A DNA stretch of 64,000 nt from JBIOHP01 sp044449065. GTDB taxonomy: Bacteria; Bacteroidota; Ignavibacteria; UBA10030; SZUA-254. A program made the translations under genes and the position numbers. Numbering within the stretch: position 1 is the stretch's first letter; every line of letters begins with the position of its first letter. The DNA lies in contig JBIOHP010000018.1 of NCBI GenBank assembly GCA_044449065.1, positions 1 to 64,000 on the forward strand, written 5' to 3'. Below are positions 61,656-64,000 of this stretch, piece by piece. The notes under the pieces were generated by a model. It saw only the letters and a list, made by a program, of their open reading frames with translations. It did not search any database and was not told where the DNA came from.

Positions 61656-61916
61656 ATGAGCGCACGCATAACACAACGAAAAATCAGAACCGGAAAAGTG
61701 ATCAGCAATAAAATGCAACACAGTATTGTCGTTGCCATCGAACGCCGCATCCAGCATCCGATTTATAAAAAATATTTCACGCGAACAACATCGCTGATGG
61801 CGCATGATGAACAACAGCAGGCAAATATCGGGGATATTGTGAAAATTATGGAAACGCGTCCATTGAGCAAGAATAAACGATGGCGCCTTGTCGAAATTCT
61901 CGAAAAAGCGAAATAA
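61656..61916 (+). CDS. rpsQ: Ribosomal protein uS17
   Basis: 86 residues (RKIRTGKVISNKMQHSIVVA, HDEQQQANIGDIVKIMETRP, LSKNKRWRLVEILEKAK). OB-fold protein that binds early in 30S assembly. 15 bases after rpmC. Confidence 0.97.
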   Translation: MSARITQRKIRTGKVISNKMQHSIVVAIERRIQHPIYKKYFTRTTSLMAHDEQQQANIGDIVKIMETRPLSKNKRWRLVEILEKAK

Positions 61917-61938
61917 CTATTAACCCAGTGAGTGAGTT

Positions 61939-62307
61939 ATGATTCAGGAAGAAACAAATCTCGTCGTAGCCGATAATTCCGGCGCGAAAAAAGTTCGCTG
62001 TATCCGCATCATCGGCGGACATGAACGGCGTTATGCCGGCGTCGGCGATATCATCGTCGTCTCGGTGAAAAGCGCTATACCCGGCGCGGGAGTAAAAAAA
62101 GGCGAGGTATCCAGAGCCGTGGTAGTTCGAACCACCAAAGAGACGCTCCGGAAAGACGGTTCATACATCAGGTTTGATGAAAATGCCGCAGTTCTCCTCA
62201 ATGCTCAGGGTGAACCCCGCGGCACGCGCATTTTTGGTCCGGTCGCCCGCGAATTGCGTGAACGGAATTTTATGAAAATTATATCTCTGGCACCCGAAGT
62301 ATTATAA
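61939..62307 (+). CDS. rplN: Ribosomal protein uL14
   Basis: 122 residues (MIQEETNLVVADNSGAKKV, VVVRTTKETLRKDGSYIRFD, GTRIFGPVARELRERNFMKI). First gene of the classical spc operon in E. coli; here only 22 bases from rpsQ, so no promoter gap is seen. Confidence 0.98.
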   Translation: MIQEETNLVVADNSGAKKVRCIRIIGGHERRYAGVGDIIVVSVKSAIPGAGVKKGEVSRAVVVRTTKETLRKDGSYIRFDENAAVLLNAQGEPRGTRIFGPVARELRERNFMKIISLAPEVL

Positions 62308-62325
62308 TCAAGGCAGATTGAAAGT

Positions 62326-62649
62326 ATGAAAATTCACAAGAATGATAATGTTATCGTGGTTGCGGGTAATGCCCGCGGTAAATCCGGTAAAGTGTTGAAG
62401 GTTTTTAGTCATACCGGCAGGGTGATTGTTGAGAGTGTAAATATTATTAAACGTCATGCCCGACCGTCGCAAAAAAACCCACAGGGAGGGATCGTTCAAA
62501 AAGAAGCTCCCATCAACCGGGATAATGTGATGCTGGTTTGTCCAAAATGCAGTAAACCGACGCGCATCGGACGGAAAGCCGTTAAAGACAGCTCGAGCGG
62601 TAAAACGCACATGATGCGGATTTGCCGCAAATGTGAAGAAATGTTTTAA
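62326..62649 (+). CDS. rplX: Ribosomal protein uL24 with zinc-ribbon tail
   Basis: 107 residues. A KOW motif (NDNVIVVAGNARGKSGKVLK) precedes a C-terminal part with two CxxC pairs (CPKC and CRKC) that could bind zinc; E. coli L24 has lost these cysteines. Confidence 0.96.
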   Translation: MKIHKNDNVIVVAGNARGKSGKVLKVFSHTGRVIVESVNIIKRHARPSQKNPQGGIVQKEAPINRDNVMLVCPKCSKPTRIGRKAVKDSSSGKTHMMRICRKCEEMF

Positions 62650-62666
62650 TCAAGGATCGTTTTCAA

Positions 62667-63326
62667 ATGGCAAAAGAAAAGAAAAAAGGCGGAAAAGAAT
62701 CGAAGCAGGAAGCTCCCAAAAAAGAACAGGAGCACCTGCAGGAAGCGGGTGTTATCCCGCGTCTCCAGGAACATTATAAAAAGAATGTCGTCCCTGAATT
62801 GATGAAAAGGTTCCATTATAAGAATATCATGCAGGTCCCGCGCCTCGAAAAAATCGCCATCAATGTCGGAGTTGGAGAAGCTACGCAGGATGCGAAACTC
62901 GTCGACGTGATCACGAAGGATCTGGAATTCATTGTCGGCCAAAAAGTTGTGCAGACGAAATCAAAAAAAGCAATTTCGAATTTCAAACTGCGCGAGGGAA
63001 TGCCTATCGGGGCGCGTGTAACCCTGCGGAAGAACAGGATGTACGAATTTCTCGACCGATTCATCTCTGTTGCCGTCCCGCGTATTCGTGATTTCCGCGG
63101 ATTGTCGGATAAGTCGTTCGACGGGCGGGGAAACTATACGGTTGGAGTGAAAGAACATATTATATTCCCGGAAATTGACGTCGATAAAGTAACAAAATTA
63201 TTCGGAATGGACATCAGCATCGTTACAACCGCGAGGACAGACGAGGAAGCATACGAATTACTTAAAGGATTCGGCGTTCCGTTTGTCAAACGGCAGGAAA
63301 TCATTGAACAAGGCAAAAACGCTTAA
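62667..63326 (+). CDS. rplE: Ribosomal protein uL5 with lysine-rich N-terminal extension
   Basis: 219 residues against 179 in E. coli. The first 32 or so residues (AKEKKKGGKESKQEAPKKEQ) are a charged extension before the normal start (PRLQEHYKKNVVPELM). The core is intact (INVGVGEATQDAKLVD, FRGLSDKSFDGRGNYTVGVK). Another ATG inside could start a shorter form, but the ATG at 62667 directly follows rplX and is taken. Confidence 0.95.
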   Translation: MAKEKKKGGKESKQEAPKKEQEHLQEAGVIPRLQEHYKKNVVPELMKRFHYKNIMQVPRLEKIAINVGVGEATQDAKLVDVITKDLEFIVGQKVVQTKSKKAISNFKLREGMPIGARVTLRKNRMYEFLDRFISVAVPRIRDFRGLSDKSFDGRGNYTVGVKEHIIFPEIDVDKVTKLFGMDISIVTTARTDEEAYELLKGFGVPFVKRQEIIEQGKNA

Positions 63327-63349
63327 ACGAAAAGGAAAAAGGAGAACTA

Positions 63350-63535
63350 GTGGCACGTTTAGCAATGGTAGTGAAAGCGAAGAAAGTACCGCGATACGCA
63401 ATCCGGAAACATAATCGGTGCGGCATCTGCGGACGACCCCGGGCGTTTATCCGGAAATTTGGAATTTGCCGTCTCTGTTTCCGCCGTATGGCGCTTGACG
63501 GCAAAATACCCGGTGTTGTTAAATCGAGCTGGTAA
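63350..63535 (+). CDS. rpsN: Ribosomal protein uS14, zinc-binding type
   Basis: 61 residues from a GTG at 63350 (ARLAMVVKAKKVPRYAIRKH, CGICGRPRAF, FGICRLCFRRMALDGKIPGV). Two CxxC pairs mark the short, zinc-binding form. AAAGGAGAA precedes the start. Confidence 0.97.
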   Translation: MARLAMVVKAKKVPRYAIRKHNRCGICGRPRAFIRKFGICRLCFRRMALDGKIPGVVKSSW

Positions 63536-63550
63536 GGAGCGAATGAATTT

Positions 63551-63943
63551 ATGATAACAGATCCAATTGCAGATTATTTAACACGATTGCGCAATGCAAT
63601 CCAGGCGCGGCATAAACGCGTTCAGGTTCCCGCTTCAAGTTTTAAACGGGAAATTACCCGAATGTTAGCCGATCAAAAATTCATCGCCTCGTATGAAGAA
63701 ATTAAAGACAACAAACAAGGGATGATAAAAATCACGTTGCGGTACACAGACGGTGAAAGCGCAATTGCCGGATTACAAAGGATTAGCTCCCCGGGAAGAC
63801 GGGTATATGTAAACGCCGAGGAGATACCGCGGGTACTTAACGGTATGGGAATCGCAGTTATTTCTACATCAAAAGGTTTGATGACGGATAAACAAGCCCG
63901 CCAGGGTCATATCGGCGGCGAAGTTGTCTGTCACATTTGGTAA
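63551..63943 (+). CDS. rpsH: Ribosomal protein uS8
   Basis: 130 residues (MITDPIADYLTRLRNAIQAR, VLNGMGIAVISTSKGLMTDK, QARQGHIGGEVVCHIW). In E. coli S8 represses the spc operon. 15 bases after rpsN. Confidence 0.97.
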   Translation: MITDPIADYLTRLRNAIQARHKRVQVPASSFKREITRMLADQKFIASYEEIKDNKQGMIKITLRYTDGESAIAGLQRISSPGRRVYVNAEEIPRVLNGMGIAVISTSKGLMTDKQARQGHIGGEVVCHIW

Positions 63944-63961
63944 TTAAGCAAGGAGAATAAA

Positions 63962-64000
63962 GTGTCACGAATTGGACGTAAACCGATCCCCATTATCAAG
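63962..64000 (+). CDS. rplF: Ribosomal protein uL6, N-terminus only (cut by window end)
   Basis: Thirteen codons from a GTG at 63962 read (M)SRIGRKPIPIIK, the standard uL6 start. AAGGAG lies six bases upstream. Its place after rpsH is the usual spc order. Confidence 0.9.
   Translation, partial: MSRIGRKPIPIIK

Overview
The window looks like a chromosomal segment of a bacterium from the Fibrobacteres-Chlorobi-Bacteroidetes (FCB) group, most likely an Ignavibacteria-like lineage. The evidence is a set of large secreted proteins that end in a type IX secretion (T9SS) type-A sorting domain with the YPNPFNP signature, EF-Tu with GHIDHGKTT, and a full S10-spc ribosomal cluster. This is inferred from protein style; no rRNA gene is present to place it.

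Positions 1-20363 are an accessory and surface-protein region. It holds Asp-box (BNR) propeller proteins, an outer-membrane-type barrel protein, an SBBP-repeat protein, a secreted papain-like cysteine protease paired with a small secreted protein, a DHCW-type cupin, two consecutive lipoproteins, a small periplasmic protein, a PabB-PabC fusion and a 1230-residue propeller protein. Positions 20480-29481 hold clpS-alaS, a gmhA/sugar-transferase envelope operon and a ClC channel. Positions 29732-37401 hold three more T9SS cargo genes and an EthD/crotonase operon, all on the minus strand. A DUF2723 membrane protein follows.

From 39840 to the end the content is core translation and transcription, all on the plus strand: tRNA-Thr, Tyr, Gly, Thr, then rpmG, tRNA-Trp, secE, nusG, rplK, rplA, rplJ, rplL, rpoB, rpoC, then rpsL, rpsG, fusA, tuf, then rpsJ-rplC-rplD-rplW-rplB-rpsS-rplV-rpsC-rplP-rpmC-rpsQ-rplN-rplX-rplE-rpsN-rpsH-(rplF, cut by the window end). 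The order matches the classical beta, str, S10 and spc operons. The tRNA order matches the E. coli tufB operon, but no tuf follows it.

The gene-free gaps of the accessory half are full of short palindromic repeats in at least four families, some directly after stop codons. Sigma70-like promoters with exact 17-base spacers can be read at several genes, as can clear hairpin terminators. The less ordinary items are a two-fold WNL...GYWxK module preceding the T9SS sorting domain in six proteins, the protease/partner pair, a 150-base multi-helix element at 24022-24172, a perfect 26-bp inverted repeat at 35161-35237, a stable hairpin ahead of rplC, a probable leaderless clpS and a composition break inside alaS. 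I did not find a defence island, CRISPR array, prophage or transposase gene.
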